From: Tissierellales bacterium
Lineage (GTDB): Bacteria > Bacillota > Clostridia > Tissierellales > JAOAQY01
Length of the DNA stretch: 64,000 nt
NCBI GenBank assembly: GCA_025210965.1
Contig: JAOAQY010000181.1
Span: forward strand, 62,001 to 126,000
Direction of reading: 5' to 3'
The notes below the pieces were generated by a model that saw nothing but the letters and a program-made list of their open reading frames with translations, did no database searches and was not told the origin of the DNA. Both the position numbers and the translations under genes were made by a program. This document shows positions 35,170 to 42,900 of this stretch, piece after piece. The stretch's first letter is position 1. Each line of letters begins with the position of its first letter.

Positions 35170-35204
35170 TTAAAAAAACCTTTATAGTTATAAACCCTTC
35201 CAAC

Positions 35205-35486
35205 TTAATATATACCTTTGTCACCCATTTGATGTCTAAAATCTTCATCATCTTCAATTCTGTCATATGCATTTTCAATAGATACTCCCCAAAAGTCACG
35301 AGCTATATCTAAATCACTACTTCCTTCCAATGATTCTGGGAGCGTAAAAGTGATTCCTTCAGATATTCCACATTGTAGGCACCATATTTCAGGTTTTGGT
35401 TCACAGTCTACAATCACCGGGTAATCTGTTTCATTTTCACACTGACTACAAATATGAGTACTTTTAGCATAATTACCTTTTTCCAT
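35205..35486 (-). CDS. small zinc-ribbon protein
   Basis: The 93-residue product has HICSQCENE (about 11-18) and WCLQCGI (about 35-41), two CxxC pairs forming a likely zinc ribbon, and an acidic C-terminus. Possibly a nucleic-acid binding accessory protein. Part of operon A. SD AGGAGGA and hairpin 35502-35516 upstream. Confidence 0.6.
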   Translation of the reverse strand: MEKGNYAKSTHICSQCENETDYPVIVDCEPKPEIWCLQCGISEGITFTLPESLEGSSDLDIARDFWGVSIENAYDRIEDDEDFRHQMGDKGIY

Positions 35487-35501
35487 TATAATTCCTCCTC
35501 T

Positions 35502-35516
35502 GACGAATACATCGTC
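35502..35516 (-). promoter_or_regulatory. GACGN hairpin element
   Basis: GACGA, 5-base loop, TCGTC, upstream of the SD for the gene starting 35486. Confidence 0.7.
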
Positions 35517-35526
35517 TTAATAATTC

Positions 35527-35751
35527 TTACAATAATTCAAACAAGGATAACTGCTTTGATTCATTCACCTCAATACGAGGTAGAATTTGACTTTTATGAA
35601 CATATAATTCTGAACCAACTTTTGTATTTTTACAGCCCTTTATAACCTTTATACGAACCTTGTCCTTATAAAAGGATAAAACCTCAGCCTCTGGATAGAT
35701 AGTTTTTCCAACCGAGACTGAATAGATTTTATTAATCATTATATTTTCCAT
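35527..35751 (-). CDS. small protein with C-terminal clamp-binding motif
   Basis: The 74-residue product has a small beta-rich body (KIYSVSVGKTIYPEAEVLSF onward) and ends KQLSLFELL. QLSLF is the consensus sliding-clamp binding motif used by many DnaN partners. A plasmid-encoded clamp is at 56162-57238, and the SNF2 helicase at 48370 carries the same motif twice. It is probably recruited to the clamp. The function of the body is unknown. Confidence 0.65.
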   Translation of the reverse strand: MENIMINKIYSVSVGKTIYPEAEVLSFYKDKVRIKVIKGCKNTKVGSELYVHKSQILPRIEVNESKQLSLFELL

Positions 35752-35766
35752 TATAATTCCTCCACT

Positions 35767-35781
35767 GACGGATACACCGTC
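35767..35781 (-). promoter_or_regulatory. GACGN hairpin element
   Basis: GACGG, 5-base loop, CCGTC. The fifth base pair is G-C here instead of A-T, a compensatory change. Confidence 0.7.
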
Positions 35782-35826
35782 TTAAAAAACACATTTAATT
35801 GTCTTCTTATTAACTAGGTAAATCTT

Positions 35827-36423
35827 CTACATATAACCCTCATCAGCTAAACTATAATAACCATCTCTTCCGATGATTATATGTTCTATTACATCAATGC
35901 CCACCAACTCACCAGTTTCGATTAATCTTTTAGTGAGGTCTAGGTCCTTCTGAGAAGGACTTATATCAGATTTCTTCGAATACTGTACAATTATCATGCT
36001 ATCAGCATTTTCTATAATTGCTTCTTTAAATACTATTCTAGGAAAAGTTCTTGATATATTGTCAGCAGATATATTAGTTTGTCTAATAACTTCTTTTTGA
36101 ACATCTAAAAGCAACACTCTGTATTCTTCATATTCAAGTTTTCTCATATCAAGCGAAATAGATTCTACATCTTTAGAACATTTAATAACTTTTTTAAAAG
36201 CCATTTTACTTTTCATTCTAAATCCTATTTCAAACAGTGCTCTTAGCTTCTGCCTTTGAAGTTCCGTTATTTTCAACTTGTCTATATTATTAAATAAGTC
36301 ATCAAAACTTTTAAACTTACTTAGAACATCAACTTGATTTATAGAAGTTATTAAAGATACCACTTCGAAATCATTTAAAGAATTAAAACCCTTCATTCTA
36401 GCTTTCTCAACTAAATTATTCAT
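35827..36423 (-). CDS. RadC/JAMM-like protein with metal site lost
   Basis: The 198-residue product aligns by pattern with RadC-type MPN domains: LEYEEYRVLLLDVQKEVI, then TFPRIVFKEAIIENADSMIIV, then DLDLTKRLIETGELVGIDVIEHIIIG. In active JAMM proteins an H-x-H precedes the P-S-x-x-D element. Here that place reads QYSKKSDISPSQKD, so both zinc-binding histidines are replaced. It probably acts as a non-catalytic scaffold. Residues 1-90 resemble the N-terminal helical domain of RadC. Part of operon A. Confidence 0.75.
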   Translation of the reverse strand: MNNLVEKARMKGFNSLNDFEVVSLITSINQVDVLSKFKSFDDLFNNIDKLKITELQRQKLRALFEIGFRMKSKMAFKKVIKCSKDVESISLDMRKLEYEEYRVLLLDVQKEVIRQTNISADNISRTFPRIVFKEAIIENADSMIIVQYSKKSDISPSQKDLDLTKRLIETGELVGIDVIEHIIIGRDGYYSLADEGYM

Positions 36424-36437
36424 AAAATTCCTCCCCT

Positions 36438-36451
36438 GACGAATAATCGTC
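36438..36451 (-). promoter_or_regulatory. GACGN hairpin element
   Basis: GACGA, 4-base loop, TCGTC, 4 bases before GGGGAGG of the RadC-like gene. Confidence 0.7.
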
Positions 36452-36465
36452 TTAATAAAAAAATT

Positions 36466-36489
36466 GAAGAGGAGTAAAAACTCCTCTTC
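36466..36489 (-). terminator. intra-operon hairpin of the GAAGAGG class
   Basis: GAAGAGGAGT and exact complement with loop of 4, followed on the minus strand by AATTTTTTTATT. It sits inside operon A between genes 36533 and 35827, so it must be read through, suggesting controlled termination. Confidence 0.6.
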
Positions 36490-36505
36490 AAAAACACTTT
36501 ACTAC

Positions 36506-36519
36506 GACAGATAACTGTC
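36506..36519 (-). promoter_or_regulatory. variant GACGN-type hairpin (GACAG)
   Basis: GACAG, loop ATAA, CTGTC, between the stop of 36533-36979 and the GAAGAGG hairpin. The fourth and fifth pairs both changed with compensation. Confidence 0.55.
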
Positions 36520-36532
36520 TCAAAAAATTGAA

Positions 36533-36979
36533 TTATTTAATATTCCAAGAGCTAACTTCTAATTTGTAGAAAACAAGATAGTCTTCAGGCTTTCCTTCTA
36601 ACTTCTTATCACTACTTTTTGTAAAGCAGTTAAAGTAACTCTTGAACATTTTAAACTCTTTACCACTCTTGATTAATCTATCAAGAATGATCTCATAAAA
36701 AGTACCAGGAATTCCTCCTGTGCTAACAGAAGTATTACCATTTACAACTGATATAAATGGTATATCATCATAATTTTCAATATGACAAATTCCACTGTCT
36801 GTAAAAATTTTGGTAATATAATATTTTCGGTCACCCCAAAAAACAACATCACCTAACTGTGGTATATCACAGTTTCGATTAGAAATTCTACTTTGTTCAT
36901 TGTTAATTTTCTCAACCATGGACAAAGTAAGTTCTTGAGAACACTCTAAATTTAATTTTCTTAATTCCTGTAAATTCAT
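36533..36979 (-). CDS. PQLGD-motif protein (DUF4121-like), first gene of operon A
   Basis: The 148-residue product contains CDIPQLGDVVFWGD near residue 40 and beta-rich sequence after it, ending with FYEIILDRL. The PQ(L/I/V)GD motif is shared with the products of 52938-53621 and 53718-54368, so the three are distant paralogues, probably of the DUF4121 type found on clostridial plasmids. Function unknown. It directly follows leader A (37010-37190). Confidence 0.55.
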   Translation of the reverse strand: MNLQELRKLNLECSQELTLSMVEKINNEQSRISNRNCDIPQLGDVVFWGDRKYYITKIFTDSGICHIENYDDIPFISVVNGNTSVSTGGIPGTFYEIILDRLIKSGKEFKMFKSYFNCFTKSSDKKLEGKPEDYLVFYKLEVSSWNIK

Positions 36980-36994
36980 AAAATTCCTCCTACT

Positions 36995-37190
36995 GACGAA
37001 TTATCGTCTTAATAAAGTCTTAGACATACGTCCAAAAAACAAAAACAACCCCTCTGAATGTATAATAAAAATTCATGGGATCTTAAATAAAAAAACTTGT
37101 TTACTGAAATCTATCAATAAACTGATTAATAATTCCGCTAATTCAATCTAGAATTAGTTTAAAAAATAAAAAATGTTATACCTTATTATA
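36995..37190 (-). promoter_or_regulatory. leader A: promoter, twin UAGAUU hairpins, terminator, hairpin element
   Basis: Minus-strand order: TATAAT (37185-37190); hairpin P1 CTAATTC, UAGAUU, GAATTAG (37138-37157); hairpin P2 with 9-bp stem and loop UAGAUU (37099-37122); intrinsic terminator ATCCC...GGGGT with T-rich tail (about 37034-37081); small GGAC/GTCT hairpin (about 37022-37034); GACGA hairpin (36995-37008); SD. Transcription must pass the terminator to reach operon A, so I infer regulated antitermination. The same architecture is found in four other leaders. Confidence 0.75.
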
Positions 37191-37214
37191 CTATTTATTA
37201 AATACTTTAGCAAT

Positions 37215-37252
37215 AAGAAACCCCTTAGCAAATTGCTGAAAAGGGGTTTCTT
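37215..37252 (-). terminator. intrinsic terminator of operon B
   Basis: AAGAAACCCC pairs with GGGGTTTCTT, with an inner AGCA/TGCT stem. It lies just after the stop of 37262-37981 and just upstream of promoter A. Confidence 0.65.
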
Positions 37253-37261
37253 ATAACTTAT

Positions 37262-37981
37262 TTAGTAATTATTAACCTCGTCTATATAAAGCTTTGATTG
37301 ATTCATCCATTCTTTTTGAATTTCTGAAACTTCATCTAAAACTTCTTTAGGTGAAGATAAATAAAGGTCTAAACACGTATAGTCCATAGACAATTTTACA
37401 TCACCTTTATTATCCTTATATAGGATATCTATTTCCGCAGGTCTTCCGCGGTGCATTTTAGATATACCTAAAGATGCATTTCCTAGTTTATTTTCACTAG
37501 ATAAAAAGTACTTCATTTGCTCCTCTAAATCAATTGAATATTTACTTGGGGCATTAATCTCTTGCTTATATACAAAATACTTATAACCAGTGTACAAACC
37601 TAACTTCTCAAGTTCTACTAAATCTGATGTAAACCATAATAGAGAATTTGACGATAGTTTTTCAGTCTTATGAGTTAAATAGCCTAACAACTCAATTTTG
37701 TACTCTAGAATATTATTAGATTCCAAAGATTTCTCACTTACATCTTGCTTTTGAGTGTAATCATTTAGAGCTTGACGATAATAGTCATATAACATCTCCT
37801 CTAAAGACTTATCAGAAAACAAGTTTTTTTCAATAACTTTATAGAACCTGTCTACCTCTAGAAGTTCTTTCTTATAGATTTCACTATTATAATAGAATAG
37901 TACTTCAAAATTAAGTTTATCACTTTTTCTTAGAATAATTTCCACCTTTAGATTATCTCTTAACAAATGCTTTTTTAACAT
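37262..37981 (-). CDS. hypothetical protein
   Basis: A 239-residue soluble protein with an N-terminal beta-like region and a charged helical middle. HRGRPAEIDILY near residue 180 is its most distinctive segment. I do not recognise it. Last gene of operon B. SD GGAGGG with hairpin 37997-38011. Confidence 0.55.
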   Translation of the reverse strand: MLKKHLLRDNLKVEIILRKSDKLNFEVLFYYNSEIYKKELLEVDRFYKVIEKNLFSDKSLEEMLYDYYRQALNDYTQKQDVSEKSLESNNILEYKIELLGYLTHKTEKLSSNSLLWFTSDLVELEKLGLYTGYKYFVYKQEINAPSKYSIDLEEQMKYFLSSENKLGNASLGISKMHRGRPAEIDILYKDNKGDVKLSMDYTCLDLYLSSPKEVLDEVSEIQKEWMNQSKLYIDEVNNY

Positions 37982-37991
37982 AAAAACCCTC

Positions 37992-38219
37992 CTAATGACG
38001 AATAAATCGTCTTAAAAAATATTCTTTATATTTTCCGACAATAATACTCTCTTTGCCAAAAAAATATAACAACCAAAAATAAACCCTCCACATATATTCT
38101 GAATCCATCTTAACTTGAGCTAAATTATACTTTGCAAATAAATTAACTAATTGCTCCTCGGCTTCATCACTCACTATAAATTCCATGTTCTTTATATCGA
38201 ACTTCGTGAAAATACTCAT
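37992..38219 (-). CDS. small hypothetical protein
   Basis: A 75-residue protein whose C-terminus (KYKEYFLRRFIRH) is encoded by the hairpin element of the next gene: KEYFLRRF spans it. The constraint of keeping the stem within coding sequence suggests the element matters. Body helical, no family recognised. SD GGAGG and hairpin 38234-38247 upstream. Confidence 0.55.
   Translation of the reverse strand: MSIFTKFDIKNMEFIVSDEAEEQLVNLFAKYNLAQVKMDSEYMWRVYFWLLYFFGKESIIVGKYKEYFLRRFIRH
37997..38011 (-). promoter_or_regulatory. GACGN hairpin element
   Basis: GACGA, 5-base loop, TCGTC. It lies inside the 3' end of the preceding coding region (stop at 37992), so the hairpin is also partly coding. Confidence 0.65.
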
Positions 38220-38233
38220 TGTAATCCTCCACT

Positions 38234-38247
38234 GACGAATAATCGTC
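38234..38247 (-). promoter_or_regulatory. GACGN hairpin element
   Basis: GACGA, 4-base loop, TCGTC, touching the stop of the gene at 38248. Confidence 0.65.
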
Positions 38248-38697
38248 TTAGCAAACTCTTAATAATTTTAACTCCTCTTCATCAAAAAAGCTTTCAATAA
38301 CTGTATTACTTAGTTCATCTGTATAGGAAAATAAAAAATCAAACATCTCCTGGATCTTTTTCTTTTCATCATCTGATTTATCATATAAAGGAACCATTCT
38401 CTTTATATGCTGATATAATCCACTATGTGAATAATCACTATCTCCTATATCCAAACGTCCACTATAGAATTTTGAACCTAATAAATAGAGTTCGAAATCT
38501 GTCTTATGGTAACCTAATTTCGTAAACTGTCTATCAGAACATAGTTTTAAAAATTCCTCTAAAGATTCTACTGCTTCCGATGTATGAAATCCTTCAACCG
38601 AACATACATCATTACTTTCAGTAAAACCAATATATACTTTAAAGCTCTCTTTTATCTTTTTTAAATTATACTTATTACTCATTAAAATTCCTCCCAC
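38248..38697 (-). CDS. LPD25-like protein, tandem paralogue 1
   Basis: Start at ATG 38682 (MSNKYNLKK) is likely, with GGAGG just upstream. The Met at 38697 lies in the hairpin side. The product resembles its neighbour 38716-39129: both have (M)S.KY.L.KI...F.V, GY.KT.FELY..G and GDSDYSHSGL/GDYDYSNSGI. The KTxFELY and GRxDxGD pattern recalls the LPD25 domain of large polyvalent mobile-element proteins. That match is tentative. Function unknown. Confidence 0.55.
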   Translation of the reverse strand: MGGILMSNKYNLKKIKESFKVYIGFTESNDVCSVEGFHTSEAVESLEEFLKLCSDRQFTKLGYHKTDFELYLLGSKFYSGRLDIGDSDYSHSGLYQHIKRMVPLYDKSDDEKKKIQEMFDFLFSYTDELSNTVIESFFDEEELKLLRVC

Positions 38698-38698
38698 T

Positions 38699-38712
38699 GA
38701 CGAATAATCGTC
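38699..38712 (-). promoter_or_regulatory. GACGN hairpin element
   Basis: GACGA, loop of 4, TCGTC, before GGGAGG of the gene at 38248-38697. Confidence 0.7.
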
Positions 38713-38715
38713 TTA

Positions 38716-39129
38716 TTAAAATTTGATTTTCTCAAGATCCTCATTCTGAGTTAATAACTCTATAGTATCATCGCTGATATCTTCTGATATGAAAAATAAA
38801 AATTCGAAAATTTCCTTAAGAACTTTTACTTCAAAATGCTTCATTCTAAGGTAACTAAGAATTCCACTATTTGAATAATCATAATCACCTAGATACAATC
38901 TATCCGAGGCAATCTGACCACCGAAATAATATAGTTCAAAGCCAGTTTTATAATAACCTGCTTCTCCGTATAACTCTTGTGAACACTTTTTCAAAGCCTC
39001 TTCAAGCACCTTAATTCCATCAGATTTATGCGTTCCTACCATTTCATTTATCTCTTTTGACTCACTATAAAGAATGCGAACCTCAAAATTATCTCTGATT
39101 TTGTTCAAATCATACTTTCTACTCATCAT
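38716..39129 (-). CDS. LPD25-like protein, tandem paralogue 2
   Basis: The 137-residue product is a diverged copy of the product of 38248-38697, about 30-40 percent identical by eye over the middle. It contains GYYKTGFELYYFGG and LYLGDYDYSNSGI. The ATG at 39129 or 39126 follows AGGAGGAAT. Tandem duplication within operon B. Confidence 0.55.
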   Translation of the reverse strand: MMSRKYDLNKIRDNFEVRILYSESKEINEMVGTHKSDGIKVLEEALKKCSQELYGEAGYYKTGFELYYFGGQIASDRLYLGDYDYSNSGILSYLRMKHFEVKVLKEIFEFLFFISEDISDDTIELLTQNEDLEKIKF

Positions 39130-39141
39130 AATTCCTCCTCT

Positions 39142-39155
39142 GACGAATAATCGTC
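39142..39155 (-). promoter_or_regulatory. GACGN hairpin element
   Basis: GACGA, loop of 4, TCGTC, before the SD of 38716-39129. Confidence 0.7.
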
Positions 39156-39163
39156 TTTATAAA

Positions 39164-39580
39164 CTAAACCTCAAATTCTTTGCAAACTCTTTCGATAGAT
39201 TTACTTCTATTTATGAAAGAATCCAACTCTACTTTTATTTTCTTCCAATTCGCTACTACATTGAAAGCTACATCATATTTTTTTGAGGTCTCTCCTTGGT
39301 TTTCCTGTTGACAAAAATACTTTTGGAAACCTGATACACCTTCATAAAAAAAAGTTGAATTTCTATTATCAAAGTCTAAATATAGGCCTACTTTAGTATC
39401 TTCATTATCATAGAAATGAATCTCTATAGTTCCTTTAAAAGATACGATACTAAGATAATAAATATCAAAGTAATTTTTAATCTTCTTTATACACTCTTCA
39501 ACTGATTTTTTTTCTTTCGCTGAAAAGTTAAAACTAACGTTATCAACATTACTAAATCCAAATAACCCTTCGATTTTCAT
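39164..39580 (-). CDS. hypothetical protein, first gene of operon B
   Basis: A 138-residue soluble mixed alpha/beta protein with KGTIEIHFYDNEDTKVGLYL near the middle, suggesting beta strands. Unknown family. It follows leader B and the hairpin at 39595-39608. Confidence 0.55.
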   Translation of the reverse strand: MKIEGLFGFSNVDNVSFNFSAKEKKSVEECIKKIKNYFDIYYLSIVSFKGTIEIHFYDNEDTKVGLYLDFDNRNSTFFYEGVSGFQKYFCQQENQGETSKKYDVAFNVVANWKKIKVELDSFINRSKSIERVCKEFEV

Positions 39581-39594
39581 AAAAATCCTCCTCT

Positions 39595-39793
39595 GACGAA
39601 TAGTCGTCTTAATAAAATTTCGAACAAATACTGTTCAAAAACAAAAAATAATCCCTCAGAATCATATACTAAAATTCTTGGGATCAACAATAAAAACTCC
39701 AGTTATTGAAATCTATCAATAACTCTGCTAAAAACTCCACCAATTCAATCTAGAATCAGCTTAAATAAATAAAATTGTTTATATCTTATTATA
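39595..39793 (-). promoter_or_regulatory. leader B: promoter, twin UAGAUU hairpins, terminator, hairpin element
   Basis: TATAAT (39788-39793); P1 CTGATTC, UAGAUU, GAATTGG (39740-39759), with G-U pairs compensating relative to leader A; P2 GTTATTGA, UAGAUU, TCAATAAC (39702-39723); terminator ATCCCAAGAAT/ATTCTGAGGGAT (39651-39684) with TTTTTTG tail; GAACA/TGTTC hairpin (39622-39636); GACGA hairpin (39595-39608). A palindrome CCATTA-6-TAATGG (39797-39814) sits just upstream of the -10. Confidence 0.75.
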
Positions 39794-39920
39794 CTACCAT
39801 TATCTAACTAATGGAATATAATTCTTACATATATTTTAAAAAAACTTGTAGTACTTTACAACTTTATCTCCTAAATCACAGACTATACTCTGGTGCTATT
39901 TAACATTAGAAAAAATTAGA
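39788..39920. repeat. 133-bp direct repeat, left copy (IS target duplication)
   Basis: Identical to 41929-42061 across 133 bp, ending at the left end of the IS. It contains the -10 of leader B and the palindrome next to it. Long target duplications are a known property of the IS1634 family. Confidence 0.85.
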
Positions 39921-41928
39921 CGTGAGTTTGACACTTTTATCTCTCAAAAATCTTTGAAAAGCTTGAAATAGCTTTATTTTTTTGTCAAATTTCACACTTT
40001 AGTATATCGCACCTTCTCGTACTGTGTTATAATATAAATAAGAGGTGGTTTTCAATGAGACTTAAAGTATCGAAATCTAAAAATGCAGCATCCTTATATG
40101 TAATCAAATCGGTTTATAACCCCAAAACTCAATCCAACACGTCTGTAATTGTAGAAAAACTTGGTACCGAAGCATCATTACGTGAAAAACTAAATGGACA
40201 AGATCCTTATGAATGGGCTAAATCCTACATTAAGGAACTCAATGAAAAAGAAAAACTTGGCAAGCAAGAAACAATTGTTAAATATTCTAACTCAAAACAA
40301 ATTCCCAAAGGCAAACAGGTCTCATTTAATGGTGGCTATCTTTTTTTACAGCAAATATACTATGAGTTAGGACTTGATAAGATTTGCAACACAATCGCTG
40401 AAAAATATAATTTTACTTATGATTTAAATTCTATCCTATCAAGATTGATATTCAGTAGAATTATTTACCCAAACTCTAAATTGGCTACTTTTGAATCTTC
40501 TATGAATTTCATTGAACAACCTAACTTTGAACTTCATCACATTTATAGAGCCCTCGATATAATCGCTAAAGAAAATGACTATATTCAATCCCAACTCTAT
40601 AAAAATAGTAGTAAAGTTTCAAAACGTAACAAGGGAGTTCTTTATTATGACTGCACTAACTTCTTCTTTGAAATCGCTCAGAGTGACGGCCTTAAACAGT
40701 ATGGACGTTCTAAAGAGCACAGACCTAATCCTATTGTTCAAATGGGCTTATTCATGGATGGAAACGGCCTTCCATTAGCCTTTGATATTACTCCCGGAAA
40801 TACCAATGAACAAGTTACCTTAAAACCTCTTGAAGAAAAACTACACCGAGATTTTAAGCTTTCAAAGTTTGTTGTGTGCACCGATGCTGGCTTATCTTCT
40901 ATAACTAACCGCAAATATAATGATAAAGATGGAAGAGCATTTATTACGACTCAATCTATAAAAAAATTGAAGTCACACTTAAAAGAATGGGCCCTTGATC
41001 CAAATGGATGGTATTTACAAGGCGATCAGAAAGAATATAACATTGAGCAAGTCAGCGCCATATTAGAAGAACTGGAGTCTAAAGAACATAGAACCGTTAA
41101 GGATATTGAAACCATTAAAGACTTAAAAGCTAAAGTCTTTTATAAAGAAAGATGGATTGATGAAAATAAGTTACAACAACGGTTTATCGTAACTCATAGT
41201 TTTAAGTTTAGAGATTATCAAAGGCATATTCGCTATAAGCAAATAGAAAGAGCTGTAAAGTTAATTGAATCGAATCCTAAGAATATTGGTAAAGCCAGAC
41301 AGAATGATTTCAAACGCCTTATTAGAACAACCAGCGAAACAAAAGACGGGGAAAGAGCAACTAAAAACGTCCATGAAATAAACGCTCAATTAATTGAAGA
41401 TGAAGCTATCTACGATGGTTTTTACGGAGTTTGCACTAACTTGGAAGATGATATTGCTGAAATCATCAGAGTAAACAAAAATAGATGGCAAATAGAAGAG
41501 TCATTCAGAATCATGAAATCAGAATTTAAAGCAAGACCAGTATACCTCAAAAACGATAACAGGATTTTAGCTCACTTTATTACATGTTTCATTGCACTTA
41601 TGATTTATAGAATTTTAAACGAAAAACTAAAAAACAAATATACTTGCTCTGAAATAATTACTACCTTACAAGGATTCAACTTTTTAGAATCACATCGTAA
41701 TGGATATATTCCAACTTACAAAAGAGATGATTTAACTGATGATCTCCATGAATACTTTGGATTTAGAACTGATTTTGAGATTGTTGATCATAAAAAAATG
41801 AGAAAAATTTTAAAGCACACAAAAAAATAAAAAAAGGTACGCAGTTTTTGCACATATAAAAAATCGTGAACACCATTTAAAATACACGGTTCTCACGATT
41901 TTTATGTCTTTAAAGTGTCAAACTCGAG
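39921..41928. mobile_element. IS1634-like insertion sequence, complete
   Basis: The element is about 2008 bp, with terminal inverted repeats sharing GAGTTTGACACTT at both ends, one transposase gene (40055-41830) and its own extended -10 promoter (TGTGTTATAAT at about 40023). It is flanked by a perfect 133-bp direct repeat. Transposase type, size and very long duplication all fit IS1634. Intact structure and identical repeats suggest recent insertion upstream of operon B. Confidence 0.85.
40055..41830 (+). CDS. IS1634-family transposase (IS4-type DDE)
   Basis: The 591-residue product has the DDE transposase elements: first Asp in YYDCTNFFFE (about 200), second in VVCTDAGLSS (about 276), and the Y-R-E-K signature in NRWQIEESFRIMKSEF (about 473-488) with the catalytic Glu. 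GRAFITTQSIKKL after the second Asp is also typical. Its base composition is richer in C than its neighbours, consistent with transfer. GAGGTGG precedes ATG 40055. Full length, no frameshift seen. Confidence 0.92.
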   Translation: MRLKVSKSKNAASLYVIKSVYNPKTQSNTSVIVEKLGTEASLREKLNGQDPYEWAKSYIKELNEKEKLGKQETIVKYSNSKQIPKGKQVSFNGGYLFLQQIYYELGLDKICNTIAEKYNFTYDLNSILSRLIFSRIIYPNSKLATFESSMNFIEQPNFELHHIYRALDIIAKENDYIQSQLYKNSSKVSKRNKGVLYYDCTNFFFEIAQSDGLKQYGRSKEHRPNPIVQMGLFMDGNGLPLAFDITPGNTNEQVTLKPLEEKLHRDFKLSKFVVCTDAGLSSITNRKYNDKDGRAFITTQSIKKLKSHLKEWALDPNGWYLQGDQKEYNIEQVSAILEELESKEHRTVKDIETIKDLKAKVFYKERWIDENKLQQRFIVTHSFKFRDYQRHIRYKQIERAVKLIESNPKNIGKARQNDFKRLIRTTSETKDGERATKNVHEINAQLIEDEAIYDGFYGVCTNLEDDIAEIIRVNKNRWQIEESFRIMKSEFKARPVYLKNDNRILAHFITCFIALMIYRILNEKLKNKYTCSEIITTLQGFNFLESHRNGYIPTYKRDDLTDDLHEYFGFRTDFEIVDHKKMRKILKHTKK

Positions 41929-42061
41929 ATTATACTACCATTATCTAACTAATGGAATATAATTCTTACATATATTTTAAAAAAACTTGTAGTACTTTAC
42001 AACTTTATCTCCTAAATCACAGACTATACTCTGGTGCTATTTAACATTAGAAAAAATTAGA
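41929..42061. repeat. 133-bp direct repeat, right copy (IS target duplication)
   Basis: Right copy of the duplication described at 39788-39920. It carries a second copy of the promoter B -10 and palindrome, now next to the IS end. Confidence 0.85.
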
Positions 42062-42076
42062 GATACAGTGAAGAGA

Positions 42077-42120
42077 ATAAAAAAAGTCTAAACCATTTCA
42101 TGTTAATTTGGTTTAGACTT
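42077..42120 (-). terminator. intrinsic terminator
   Basis: AAGTCTAAACCA (42084-42095) pairs with its complement at 42109-42120. The minus-strand T-run follows. Ends the gene at 42179-42637. Confidence 0.75.
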
Positions 42121-42178
42121 AAGTATATCTTTACTTATCGATCACTATTATATTGAATATACAGAAACTTAATTCACT

Positions 42179-42637
42179 CTATACTTTATCTATTCTATAC
42201 ACTATTTTCCTCTTGCTTAACCAATAATAAAATACTCCTATACCAATAGCAATTATAAAATAAAAAGAAAGCTTCCTAATCTTTCTCACTTTAGCTATTT
42301 TTTTAACAGTTTGAAACTCATATTCCTTTTTACCTGATGTATCTTCTGTCACTTCATATCCTTCGCTATTCCTTGTGAATCTAACTTTCTTATTATTAAT
42401 GTCTTCTATAACTGAATTTCCTTGCCCTTCTAAATATAAGTTTAAAAATGTTCCGTTAATAACAATATCATCCTGTGACTCATTCAACACTTGAACCAAT
42501 TCTTCTTTAATATCGCCCTCATAATATTTCATAATCGCTATATCTAAAACACCACCAAATACTCCTAAAATATGAACTATTAAAAGAATAAGGACACTTA
42601 TAATCATGACGCTTATCAAACTAACATTTTTCTTCAT
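42179..42637 (-). CDS. two-TM membrane protein with extracytoplasmic domain
   Basis: The 152-residue product has an N-terminal TM (about 7-29), a soluble middle of about 90 residues with charged strands, and a C-terminal TM (about 125-142) followed by a basic tail. The middle is probably outside the cytoplasm. AGGAGGTAG precedes ATG 42637. Unknown. Confidence 0.6.
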   Translation of the reverse strand: MKKNVSLISVMIISVLILLIVHILGVFGGVLDIAIMKYYEGDIKEELVQVLNESQDDIVINGTFLNLYLEGQGNSVIEDINNKKVRFTRNSEGYEVTEDTSGKKEYEFQTVKKIAKVRKIRKLSFYFIIAIGIGVFYYWLSKRKIVYRIDKV

Positions 42638-42835
42638 AGCTACCTCCTATTTTCTATACTTATCATTATACCAAATATATATAATTAGTTAAATAGCTTT
42701 AAAATTTATAATTTCTATTGACTTTTATCGCTTATTATCCTAAAATATATGTATATTCAATTGGTTTAACTATTCAGGAATTGAAACAAAATTATTTATA
42801 CTAAATTAGCTTAACTATTAGGATTTATAGAATTT

Positions 42836-42863
42836 GACTCCATCTCTTATGGAGTCTTTTTTT
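42836..42863 (+). terminator. hairpin with T7 tail upstream of the 42901 gene
   Basis: GACTCCAT/ATGGAGTC stem, TTTTTTT. It lies 38 bases before the next plus-strand gene and points into it, so it may be an attenuator or simply insulate that gene. TATAAT boxes at about 42873 could restart transcription beyond it. Confidence 0.65.
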
Positions 42864-42900
42864 ATTACAGATATAATTATAACACGATGGAGGGATAATA

